From assembly GCA_944389895.1 (NCBI GenBank), contig CALXOA010000109.1, positions 1-64,000 of the forward strand: a stretch of DNA of 64,000 nucleotides, read 5' to 3'. Position numbers and translations under genes: made by a program. Source of the DNA: an uncultured Victivallis sp. GTDB lineage: Bacteria > Verrucomicrobiota > Lentisphaeria > Victivallales > Victivallaceae. The notes under the pieces were generated by a model, which saw nothing but the letters and a program-made list of their open reading frames with translations, did no database searches and was not told where the DNA came from. Below, in pieces: positions 52,689 through 61,600 of the stretch; position 1 is the stretch's first letter; each line of letters starts with the position of its first letter.

Positions 52689-54479
52689 ATGAGTTACAAA
52701 TTCATTGAGGATCTTGAACGGTTTCTGCGGGGAAAATTTGAGAAGTATCCTGCGGCGGGAGCTCTTGTTCCCGAACGTTGCCCGGCCGGAATGGCCGGTG
52801 ACTTTGCGCTGAACTGTTTCCGGATCGGCCGTTACTGCGGCAATCCGGTGGCCGCGGCGCAGGCGGTCGCGGAATTTCTGCGCAGTCACGCCGATGTTGC
52901 CGAAGTGGAGGTGATCAAGGCCTTTGTCAACGTGACCTTGAAGGCGGCGGCGCTTCACCGCGACTCTGTGGCCGCAGTGGATGCACTGCTCGAGGCGGGC
53001 CGGTTGCCCGAGTCAGAACGGCGCCGCATCCTGATCGAATATTCGGCACCGAACACCAACAAGCCTCAACATCTGGGCCATGTCAGAAACAACACCCTCG
53101 GAATGTCACTGGCCTCCCTGTTGAAACGGGTCGGGCACGACGTGATCGAAATCAACCTGGTCAATGACCGCGGCATCCATATCTGCAAATCAATGATCGC
53201 CTATCAGCGGTTCGGGCATGGCTGTACCCCGGAGTCCACCGGGATGAAGGGAGATCATCTGGTCGGGAAGTTCTATGTTGAATACAACAAAGCTCTGTCG
53301 GAGGAAATCCGGGCTCTGAAAGAAGCACGTCCGGAACTGGCGGACCGCGATTCCGAGGAACTCTTCCTCGAAACCGAACTCGGCCGGGCAACCCAGAAAA
53401 TGCTCCAGGAGTGGGAAGCGGGAAATCCGGAAGTGCGCGCCCTCTGGAAGATGATGAACTCCTGGGTGTTCGCCGGTTTTGCCCAGACTTACGAAAGAAT
53501 GGGAATCCATTTCGACCACACCTACCTTGAGAGCGAGACCTATCTGCTCGGCAAGGACATCGTCGCCGCCGGACTGGAGAAGGGAGTTTTCGCAAAACGC
53601 GAGGATGGTGCGGTATTCTGCGACCTCGGCAAGCTCGGCAAAAAAGTTGTTCTCCGCAGCGACGGCACCAGTGTCTATATCACTCAGGACATCGGAACCA
53701 CCTTACGCAAATATGAGGATTACCACCCCGAATCGATGGTCTGGGTGGTCGGCGATGAACAGAATCTTCACTTCCAGATGCTCTTTGAGATCATGAGACG
53801 CCTCGGCTACCCGTGGGCAGCGGATCTCTATCATCTCTCCTACGGCATGGTCAATCTGCCGACCGGAAAAATGAAGAGCCGCGAGGGAACCGTTGTCGAT
53901 GCCGACGACCTCTTCGACGAGATGGCGCAACTGGCGACCGACGCCTGCAGGGAACGGGCAGTCGACGGAATCGATCCGGAAGAGCTCGCGCAGCGCGGAG
54001 AGATCATCGGACTCGGCGCGCTGAAGTTCATGCTGCTCAAATTCAATCCCAAAACGACAATCATGTTCGATCCGGCGGCCTCGTTGAAGTTCGAAGGCGA
54101 TACCGGGCCCTATGTTCAGTACGCGGCGGCGCGGATCAACTCCATCGAACGGAAAGCGGCGGAACGCGGCATAAACTTCGAAGCAGCTTCCGTGAACTGG
54201 GCGCTGTTGAGTCACGAAGCTGAAAAAGCTCTTGCGGTAACTGCCGGGTTCTATCCTGCGGTGCTCAAGCTCGCTGCAGAGCGGCGCGACTGTTCCGGTC
54301 TTGCCGAATATCTGCTCGATCTGGCAAAGGCCTTCAACCGTTTCTACCGGGAGTGTCCGGTGCTGACGGCGGAAACGCCGGAGCTGGTTGCCGCACGTCT
54401 CGCGATGGCTGATGCGGTCCGGACGATCATCACCGATGGCCTCGGGACCCTGACGATCGGCGTACCACAGGCGATGTAA
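52689..54479 (+). CDS. argS: Arginyl-tRNA synthetase
   Basis: 596 residues from ATG 52689; a longer frame back to 52635 overlaps manA. The N-terminal Add-1 domain (to about 110) precedes the class I motif SAPNTNKPQHLGH (HIGH equivalent) and the KMKSREG motif (KMSKS equivalent) near residue 398. FEGDTGPYVQYAAARINSI and the C-terminal RFYRECPVL anticodon-binding part are conserved. It charges tRNA-Arg. Its stop overlaps the next start by one base. Confidence 0.96.
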   Translation: MSYKFIEDLERFLRGKFEKYPAAGALVPERCPAGMAGDFALNCFRIGRYCGNPVAAAQAVAEFLRSHADVAEVEVIKAFVNVTLKAAALHRDSVAAVDALLEAGRLPESERRRILIEYSAPNTNKPQHLGHVRNNTLGMSLASLLKRVGHDVIEINLVNDRGIHICKSMIAYQRFGHGCTPESTGMKGDHLVGKFYVEYNKALSEEIRALKEARPELADRDSEELFLETELGRATQKMLQEWEAGNPEVRALWKMMNSWVFAGFAQTYERMGIHFDHTYLESETYLLGKDIVAAGLEKGVFAKREDGAVFCDLGKLGKKVVLRSDGTSVYITQDIGTTLRKYEDYHPESMVWVVGDEQNLHFQMLFEIMRRLGYPWAADLYHLSYGMVNLPTGKMKSREGTVVDADDLFDEMAQLATDACRERAVDGIDPEELAQRGEIIGLGALKFMLLKFNPKTTIMFDPAASLKFEGDTGPYVQYAAARINSIERKAAERGINFEAASVNWALLSHEAEKALAVTAGFYPAVLKLAAERRDCSGLAEYLLDLAKAFNRFYRECPVLTAETPELVAARLAMADAVRTIITDGLGTLTIGVPQAM

Positions 54480-55945
54480 TGACGGAACGAGCAGAAGGCT
54501 GGCTGGTCGCGCTGCGTGATCTCGTCAAGACGACGGATCACAGGCATACCGTGGTACGGCAGCCCTGCGCTGGCTCCTGGCTGTTCACAACCGGCCCGCA
54601 GATCCGCTGGGCAGTTGATCCGTTGCCGGTTCCCGATTGGGCTCCGGCAACGGAAGCGGTAATTGTCGGCGGATTGCGGGAACTCGACTTCTGTCTGCTC
54701 ACCCATATCGGCAACGATCGCCGGACGTTGCAGTTTCTGAAACGGATTGCATCGGACTCAAGAGTCCGCTGGATTCTTCCGGAACCTATGACCGCCTTTT
54801 TTTCCCGCGAAACGACAGCAGCGCCAGAGCGATTGATCGGACTGCGGGAACGGGAATCGGTCGAGATCCGGGGGATCCGGGTCTCCCGGTTGTCGGATGG
54901 GGCGTTCCGCCTCGAGTTGCCGGATCGCGTTTCGCTGCGCTTCCCCGCATTGTCCGACGGAGGCGAATCTTCACAGCCCGGTAAGAAACGAAACAAAGAG
55001 TTCTCCCCCGCCGCCATCGATCCCTCTGCACTGCGATGGCCCGGTTCGGCTGTAGTGCTGGAAGATAAACCGCTCCCCGATCACTATGCGATGTGGACTC
55101 CCGAACAGCGCGGAGAATTTGACTCCTTCCTCGGCTGTGCGATCAAGGGTGATGTTCTGAACCAGCTTGAGCAGGCAGTCGTAGACCGGATCCCGGCCGT
55201 GGAACTCAATGCGAATACGCTGGAGCCGCTTGATCGGGCTGTACTCGCCGGAAGAGTCGCCGAGTGGCGTACATCCGGTGGGCGCCTGTTGTCGATGCAC
55301 ATGACAGCGATCCCGGTCTCGGTTGCAGCGGATTTCAGCCGTGATCTTGCTTCCATCGCGCTGGTGCTCGAACTTGGATGTGATCGTGTCACCGAGCACG
55401 TTCCCGCATGTACAGTCGCCCATATGCGTGAACATCGGAACCAGGTTCTGGAAAATTTTATCCGGGTGCTGTCTCCTTTCATGGAGCGAGGAGTGGCAAT
55501 CGGGATCGAGAACATGCACATGACGGCGGGAACTCCAGAGGATGAAAGGCGGGGATTCGGATTCACGATCCCGGAGTGGCTGGAGTTCATCGAACTTCTG
55601 CGTGAACGTGCCGGTTACCGAAAAATCGGCTGTCATGTCGATATCGGCCACGCCTATGCGAATTATCCTTTCCACCCCGATCATACGGTTGAAACCTGGC
55701 TCCGTGCGGGTGGGGCGTTGATCAACGGAGTCCATATCCATCAGTTTGACCGGGATCGTTCGGAGTCAACCCCCTATCCGAAGGGGCACTTCCATATTTC
55801 AGGCCGTAACGCCGGATATCCGCGGCTCGAACCGCTCTACCGGCTCTGGGGGGAAAGAGTATTCCGGGCTCCGATGTTCCTTGAGATCTGCCGCGGCCCC
55901 GAGGCCGAACCTTTTCCGTCACGCCGCCGGTTGACTGCGTTGTGA
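54479..55945 (+). CDS. Metallo-beta-lactamase-like domain fused to a xylose-isomerase-like TIM barrel
   Basis: 488 residues, no signal peptide. Residues 1-165 resemble the UlaG-type metallo-beta-lactamase fold: SWLFTTGPQIRWAVDPLPVP, then ELDFCLLTHIGNDRR, the place of the HxHxDH zinc motif, here reduced to one His and one Asp. Residues about 225-475 form a xylose-isomerase/AP-endonuclease-2-type barrel: RIPAVELNANT, LELGCDRVTEHVP, VAIGIENMHM, GCHVDIGHAY, NGVHIHQFD and FLEICRG supply the Glu, Asp/His, His and Glu of a metal site. The barrel looks catalytically complete, the first domain does not. In known pathways such folds occur as UlaG and UlaE of ascorbate use, but as separate proteins. It is coupled to argS. 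Confidence 0.65.
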   Translation: MTERAEGWLVALRDLVKTTDHRHTVVRQPCAGSWLFTTGPQIRWAVDPLPVPDWAPATEAVIVGGLRELDFCLLTHIGNDRRTLQFLKRIASDSRVRWILPEPMTAFFSRETTAAPERLIGLRERESVEIRGIRVSRLSDGAFRLELPDRVSLRFPALSDGGESSQPGKKRNKEFSPAAIDPSALRWPGSAVVLEDKPLPDHYAMWTPEQRGEFDSFLGCAIKGDVLNQLEQAVVDRIPAVELNANTLEPLDRAVLAGRVAEWRTSGGRLLSMHMTAIPVSVAADFSRDLASIALVLELGCDRVTEHVPACTVAHMREHRNQVLENFIRVLSPFMERGVAIGIENMHMTAGTPEDERRGFGFTIPEWLEFIELLRERAGYRKIGCHVDIGHAYANYPFHPDHTVETWLRAGGALINGVHIHQFDRDRSESTPYPKGHFHISGRNAGYPRLEPLYRLWGERVFRAPMFLEICRGPEAEPFPSRRRLTAL

Positions 55946-55963
55946 AAAAAAATCCTCCCCGGA

Positions 55964-55992
55964 TTGGACTTTTCAACGATTTGCGTTATAGT
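55964..55992 (+). promoter_or_regulatory. Promoter of the small hypothetical gene at 56021
   Basis: TTGGAC (55964-55969), 17-bp spacer, TATAGT (55987-55992), ending 28 bases before the ATG. Confidence 0.7.
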
Positions 55993-56020
55993 ACCCGCAG
56001 AAACAAGTGAGGCTTTGACA

Positions 56021-56266
56021 ATGACCGACGGAAAATCCGAAAAATCTGCGATGATGCTGGGAGTGGGGCTCGACAACAGGGACGGGCACAAACGCATCAC
56101 CCGGGGAGATAATTTCTATCTGGTCGGCGGCTCCGAGGAGACGCATGAGTCGATGACCGAAACCGCGATCAAGATCAATGAAAAGCTGGCGAGGCGGGGA
56201 AAGCATCTGGAGGATGTTTCCCCACAGGAGTTCGCCGATCTTGTACGCGAGGCCTCCGGGAAATAA
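56021..56266 (+). CDS. Small hypothetical cytoplasmic protein
   Basis: 81 residues from ATG 56021 (GTGAGG upstream); a longer reading from 55964 starts inside the promoter. MLGVGLDNRDGHKRITRGDNFYLVGGSEETHESMTETAIKINEKLARRGKHL shows a compact, polar, alpha/beta protein without membrane segment or cysteines. I recognise no named domain. It has its own promoter and precedes prmC by 40 bp, so the two are probably co-transcribed. Confidence 0.75.
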   Translation: MTDGKSEKSAMMLGVGLDNRDGHKRITRGDNFYLVGGSEETHESMTETAIKINEKLARRGKHLEDVSPQEFADLVREASGK

Positions 56267-56306
56267 CGCGGCGCGGCCCGGCAATCAACGGAAGGGATGA
56301 CGGCCG

Positions 56307-57149
56307 ATGAGCCTTTACGGGGAGTTGCGGCGCGAATTTACCGGGAAGTTCGCTGCGGCGGGGATTGAAACGGCTGCCCTGGATGCGGAACTTCTGATCT
56401 CCGGCCTTGCCGGATTTCCCCGTTCCGAACTCTTTTTCCGCACCAATGACGAGGTTCCGGTGGAGCAGGAAAACCGTCTCCGTGCCCTGGCAGCCCGACG
56501 CGAAGCACGCGAACCGCTGCAGTATGTGCTGGGAAGTGCCTGTTTCATGGATCTCGAACTCGAAGTGACACCGGCAGTGCTGATTCCGCGCCCGGAAACC
56601 GAACTCCTCGTTGAATGGGCCGTAAAACACCTGCCTCCGGGAGGAAAGCTGCTCGATCTCGGAACCGGCTCCGGTGCAATTGCGCTGGCAGTGGCAGCGG
56701 AACGCCCCGACGCGGCGGTAAGCGGAGTCGATGTGAGTCCAGACGCGCTGGCCGTCGCCCGGCGCAACCGGACACGATATGGATTCGATCACGTGGAGTT
56801 TCTCGAATCGGACCTTTTTGCAGCCCTCACCGGTCGGAAATTCGATCTGATTGCAGCCAATCTTCCCTACGTGACTTTCAGGGAATACCACTCGCTCGAA
56901 CCCGAAGTGCGCTGTTTTGAGCCGCAACTGGCTCTCACCGCCGACGACGAAGGCTTTTCCCTGATTGCCCGGGCCGCCACCGCCCTGCCCGCAATGCTGC
57001 TCCCCGGAGGGCGGGCTATCTTCGAGCTGTCTCCACATCAGGCAGGTCGGCTGACCCACCTGCTGGAGGCAAAGTGCCGGATGCGGAGCACAATCCTGCG
57101 GGACTACACCGGCCGGGACCGTTTCGTAACCGCGGAGTTCATTCCCTGA
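56307..57149 (+). CDS. prmC: Release factor glutamine methyltransferase PrmC
   Basis: 280 residues. The N-terminal helical domain (to about 85) includes REPLQYVLGSACFMDLELEVTPAVLIPRPETELLV, the PrmC signature. LLDLGTGSGAIALAVAAERPDA is the SAM-binding motif, and LIAANLPYVT is the (N/D)PPY-type catalytic motif with Leu in the second position. It methylates the Gln of the GGQ motif in RF1 and RF2. prfA, its frequent partner, is not adjacent here. Confidence 0.94.
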   Translation: MSLYGELRREFTGKFAAAGIETAALDAELLISGLAGFPRSELFFRTNDEVPVEQENRLRALAARREAREPLQYVLGSACFMDLELEVTPAVLIPRPETELLVEWAVKHLPPGGKLLDLGTGSGAIALAVAAERPDAAVSGVDVSPDALAVARRNRTRYGFDHVEFLESDLFAALTGRKFDLIAANLPYVTFREYHSLEPEVRCFEPQLALTADDEGFSLIARAATALPAMLLPGGRAIFELSPHQAGRLTHLLEAKCRMRSTILRDYTGRDRFVTAEFIP

Positions 57150-57163
57150 CCGGAACGCCCGAT

Positions 57164-58594
57164 TCAACGCCGGCAGCGCAGCAGACAGATCGTACCCGGC
57201 GGCAGTTCCAGCTCCGATCCGGCAGAAAAATTCACCTGCCGCGGCCGCGAAGCCTGTTCGAGCCTCCCCAGCTGTTCAGAAGAACATTCCGCCGGAGAAC
57301 CGAAATCACGCCAGAGTTCGTAGGCACTGCCGCATCCCGGCAGAACCAGCTCCCCGCTCCCCGGAGAAGGCGGGGTGAACCGGAACGTTTCTCCGGCGGC
57401 GTCAGGGTCACGATAATTCCAGAGCAACACCCGGATCATCCCCCCATCCTCCGCCGCAAGAGCCCCGACCTGCCGCGGCGGCGGCTCCCGGAAAGAGACC
57501 GGTAACTCATCCCCCTCAAGTTCGGCCAGAAAACGGAAAGCATGGTATGACGCCTTGGGCAGATCATTTACCGTCAACAGACCGTAACCACCATGAAACG
57601 GTTCCGTATGAAAACCGCACTCCTCGTAGATGTCGGAGACATTCCAGTACATACTCCCGTCACAAAGACGGCAGAGCATCGCCATCGTTTTGGCGATGAA
57701 GGCGGCGTTATTACAGTCGTCATGATTCCAGGCAAGAGGTCCCGCAGAGGAGTTCCACTCGCCGGCCAGAACCGGAAATCCGGGGCCAAATCGGCGATCG
57801 ACCTCCCGCCGTACTCTGGAATAGAGCTTTTCAAGCACTTCAGCCGATTGGAGCTTCACCTGACCGTATGCCGCATCGAGGAACGGCAGATCACTGGGAT
57901 AGGCGTGGGTCGACAGGAAATCCGCCCGCGGTGCCTCCCCCGGATCCTCATCGCTCGATTGAGAGACATGATCCAGAAACTCGGGAATCCATGCGGTTTT
58001 GCTGGTTGCGGGTCCACCGACCCGCAGACGCGGAGAAACCGCCTTGATCGCCCGGCGTGAAACGTCGTAGAGTCGGAAGTATTCATCGCGGCTCCCGTTC
58101 CAGAATGCGATGTCCGGTTCATTCCAGACTTCGAAATACCATTCTGAAACGGCCTCGATGCCATAACGTTCCACCAGAGCGGCGGCAAGAGCTCCGACCA
58201 TTCTCCCCCAGGCGGAAAAATCGCGCGGCGGATCGGTGCGGAATCCATAATGACAGATTGCGGTATTCCCCCGCGCAAGTGCACCCGGCATATCAGAGAG
58301 TTCGATGAAGGGGGCCATGCCGATCCGCCGGAGCGTATCGATCGCACGGAAAATCCGCTCGAAACAATACCCCCCGTCCGGCGCGACCACCCCCATCGCA
58401 TCGGAAAGCATCCCGTGGCAGCGCAGATATTTCATCTTGAGCTCCCGGTGAGCCCGCTCAAGGTGAACCGGAAGATCCTCACGCAGCAACAGCGGCGCAT
58501 GGCAGCTGTTGATGCCGAAACGCCAGATGGGATTCAGGTGCCGAAGCGCCTTCCCGAAAAATATCCGGTTCATGAAAACTTTCCCATGCAACAT
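57164..58594 (-). CDS. GH39 glycoside hydrolase (beta-xylosidase type)
   Basis: 476 residues, no signal peptide. The (beta/alpha)8 barrel has RCHGMLSDAMGV near 58, EVWNEPD with Glu 159 as acid/base, and VLAGEWNSSAG with Glu 279 as nucleophile, at the spacing usual in GH39. STHAYPSD and MYWNVSDIYEE are further family motifs. A C-terminal beta domain (about 380-476) follows. The ATG at 58594 has GGAAAAG upstream; Met 8 is an alternative. Known GH39 enzymes are beta-xylosidases and alpha-iduronidases; the former fits the esterases in this window. It is the last gene of the right-hand operon and probably acts on oligosaccharides in the cytoplasm. Confidence 0.9.
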   Translation of the reverse strand: MLHGKVFMNRIFFGKALRHLNPIWRFGINSCHAPLLLREDLPVHLERAHRELKMKYLRCHGMLSDAMGVVAPDGGYCFERIFRAIDTLRRIGMAPFIELSDMPGALARGNTAICHYGFRTDPPRDFSAWGRMVGALAAALVERYGIEAVSEWYFEVWNEPDIAFWNGSRDEYFRLYDVSRRAIKAVSPRLRVGGPATSKTAWIPEFLDHVSQSSDEDPGEAPRADFLSTHAYPSDLPFLDAAYGQVKLQSAEVLEKLYSRVRREVDRRFGPGFPVLAGEWNSSAGPLAWNHDDCNNAAFIAKTMAMLCRLCDGSMYWNVSDIYEECGFHTEPFHGGYGLLTVNDLPKASYHAFRFLAELEGDELPVSFREPPPRQVGALAAEDGGMIRVLLWNYRDPDAAGETFRFTPPSPGSGELVLPGCGSAYELWRDFGSPAECSSEQLGRLEQASRPRQVNFSAGSELELPPGTICLLRCRR

Positions 58595-58631
58595 TCAACT
58601 TTTCCGGATACAATCAACATGGTCGAACAGT

Positions 58632-61600
58632 TCATTTCTCCGGAATCACCTCGATCGCATTCAGGAAACGGACCGACGGGTGCACCCCATCCGGCACAGA
58701 GAAGTCAAGATTCAAAATACCGTTTCCGACCTCGACCCCCTTGAACTCCCGGGTGATCGCATTGTCGAATCCGCCCGTTTCAAGGAAAGGATCGAAGTTG
58801 TTCAACAGCGGTTTCCCGTTGGCGGTCAGAGAAAAGACCCCGGCTCCCGGTTTCGCGTTCGGCTCGTAACCGATCTTGAGATAGATTCGAACCGTATAGG
58901 TACCGTTGGCGAGCTTGAAACGATAAGCGTCGAGGTTGTACGCCTCTGTAGCGTAAAGTTCCGGATTTTCAGTCCCCCTGATCGTCTGGATCGGCCGCCC
59001 GATCTGGCTGCCGTCGCTGACGGATCCGTAGACGCCATCCCATGCGTGGTCCGGGAAAAACAGCGTACCGTCTTTGGCGACGTAGTAATCATATTCGCCG
59101 CTTCCGCAGTTGACGGCGAAACGATTTTGCGCAATCATCTGCTGCTGTTTCAGCAGGTGTCCATTCTCGGCAAGCGGCAACTGACGGATCACACCGTTGA
59201 GCATCTTGGAGAAGAGCAGACGGTGCGCCTCGGCGTATTCATTGTCCGCCACGGCCTTCCGGACCGCTTCGAGCCGGGCGATGACCGCCGGTTTGACCGC
59301 GACATCCGCTTCCCTGAGGAAAGCAATCGTTTTGTCAAGTTCGGCAATTCTCCTGGCGACTGCCGCCTTCTGCCGCTCCGAAATCTGAACCCCCGCCACC
59401 TTCGGAGAGACCTTGTCAGACGTAAGGAAGCTGCGGAGCTGGTAGGACTCCAGAGGCAACGTCAGTCGTCCGTCCTCCGGAACGGTGAGCTTCTCTCCGG
59501 AGGAAAGATCGGTCAGCAGCGTACCGGCGGGCAGTTCGAGCGTGACGGCGCCTTCCTCCCAGAGAAGACTTGCCGCGTAGAGATAGGTTCCCTGCTTCCC
59601 CTGGAAATAACGCACGGTGACCGGATCAGACGGCCCGACGGCGTCCGTGAATTTTTCGGCGGGCAGACTGGTGTAGGCCCGGGCAAATTCCCGCGCTTCG
59701 GCGTCGCGGCCCCAGGTGCCGAAGGGCTGGGCGCCGACCAGAATCCGGACCGCATCGGTCGCCGCCACGTTGAACACCAGCTCCTTCAGGAAAAAGCGTC
59801 CGTGCGGCTTCACGTCGGCATTCTGGAAATAGGCGTTGAAGACTTTGGGATTCAACGAATTGTTGAAGGTCTCGAAATACTGGGCGTAGCAGTTTGCGAT
59901 ACCGGTGGGAGCAAAAAGCTTCATCCGCTTGAGATCGTAGAGCTGTTCATCGATGGTGGATTCCGGCTTGCCCCAATGCTTCGTCCAGCGATAATCGGTC
60001 CAGTAGCGCATCGCACCGAGCTTGAGGCCGGGAATCCTGTTGATTGCCTCAAGATCGATCCCGTTGTTCTCATAATACCATTTTTCCGTATCGACCGGGT
60101 CGCCGCTTTCGAGCGTACTGCTGCCGCGCAACGGTTCTCCGCTGACACTGAGGACAATGGACAACGCCGGATTGATCTCACGGACAAGCGACGCGACGTC
60201 CCCGAGAAACGCGGTCAGGCCGTCCGCCCTGAATTTCAGCCACTGATCGCGATATCGGGCGCTGTTGAAAAGCGCATGACGCTCCTTCTGCGAAGCGGGA
60301 AGATCGATCTTCTGCTGCTTTGCAAAGAGTCCGGCGGTCTGGTTGTCGTATCCATCCTCGGCCCCGAGCGTGAAACCGCCCCACAGGTCAATTCCGCGGA
60401 AACCGGGAAGCCTCCCGTACCGTCCGACGATGAACCGGATATGGTCAAGAATCAACCGGCGCGCTTCGGGGTGAAAGAAATTCGGCCGGGCCGATTCCGC
60501 AGCCTCATCCTTGTAGCTGTGGAGCAACATCCCCTCTTCCCGCAGTGCGGCGCGATTCTGCGGCTGCAGATTGAAGTCCGGCAGATTGTAGATGTTCACA
60601 CTCGACACGAAATCGATTCCGTTGGCGTGAAACATATTGATGAAGAGCGGCACATCACCCGGAGCGTAAGGAAGCAGACCGTTCCCGTTGTAGCTGTTCA
60701 GCGGGTAGAACGGAAAGTCATAACGCAGCAGAGAGTAGGAGAGCATGTTCTGCCCGGTGTAGTTCATGTACTCCGAAAGTTTATCCGTGACGCGACCGGT
60801 GCGGAAACAACTCTTGAGCCTGTCCTCGTTGTCGCGATCCACCGTCATGTCGACAGTCTGGTCCTCATCAAGGTGGCCGAAACTGCGCGGCGTATATCCT
60901 TCGGGACGATGCACCGCAAGCCGGGGGAGCTCCCCCTTGAGTTCATAGACATTGACCCGGGCAACGGCGGCAGGATACGCCTCCACCATCGTACGCGCCT
61001 CAAAGAGATAGCGGGAAGCGCCGGGATAAAATAAATAGCGCGTTTTCTGCATCCGACCGGAATTGGGATACTCCTCTCCCGCCTGAATGCCGCCTTCAAG
61101 GCGGTCGCGGTGCTGAGCCGCCTCACTCCTGACATACATGTAAAGCCCCATGGAACGCGGCTTGTCGTCAGGCCACTCGATCTCCAGCAGGACCGGCCGA
61201 CCTTTGCGTTGAGCCATTTTGAACGGAATCTCAAAGGAGAACCGATTCCCTTTGCGCATTCCCGCCTCGGTATAAGCACCGGCCGCCGATTCGACCGTCC
61301 GAACCGGCACGTCAGACAGAAACCCCTCTTTCTGCGGGACAGTGAGATCGCGGCTGAAGAGCAACCTGCCCACTTCCAGCTCCTGACCGGTAGCCTCCTT
61401 CGCCCGGTAGCCCGGCTCATAAACGGTAACCGGGAAACTGCGTCGTGCGGGAACGCCCTGCGGATTTTCGATCTCGACCTGAAGATGATAGAGTTTCTGC
61501 GGCAGTTTTCCCGCATCCAGCGTCAAGATCCGGGGCGCCGTGGTTGCCTCCGGGTTGAAACTCTCCTGCTTCAACACTTTTTTCTCCCGCGGGTCGTAGA

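Noticed and set aside
58509-61034. Plus-strand frame of 841 codons
   Set aside because: Antisense to the 1443-residue exported protein; low-complexity composition without motifs.
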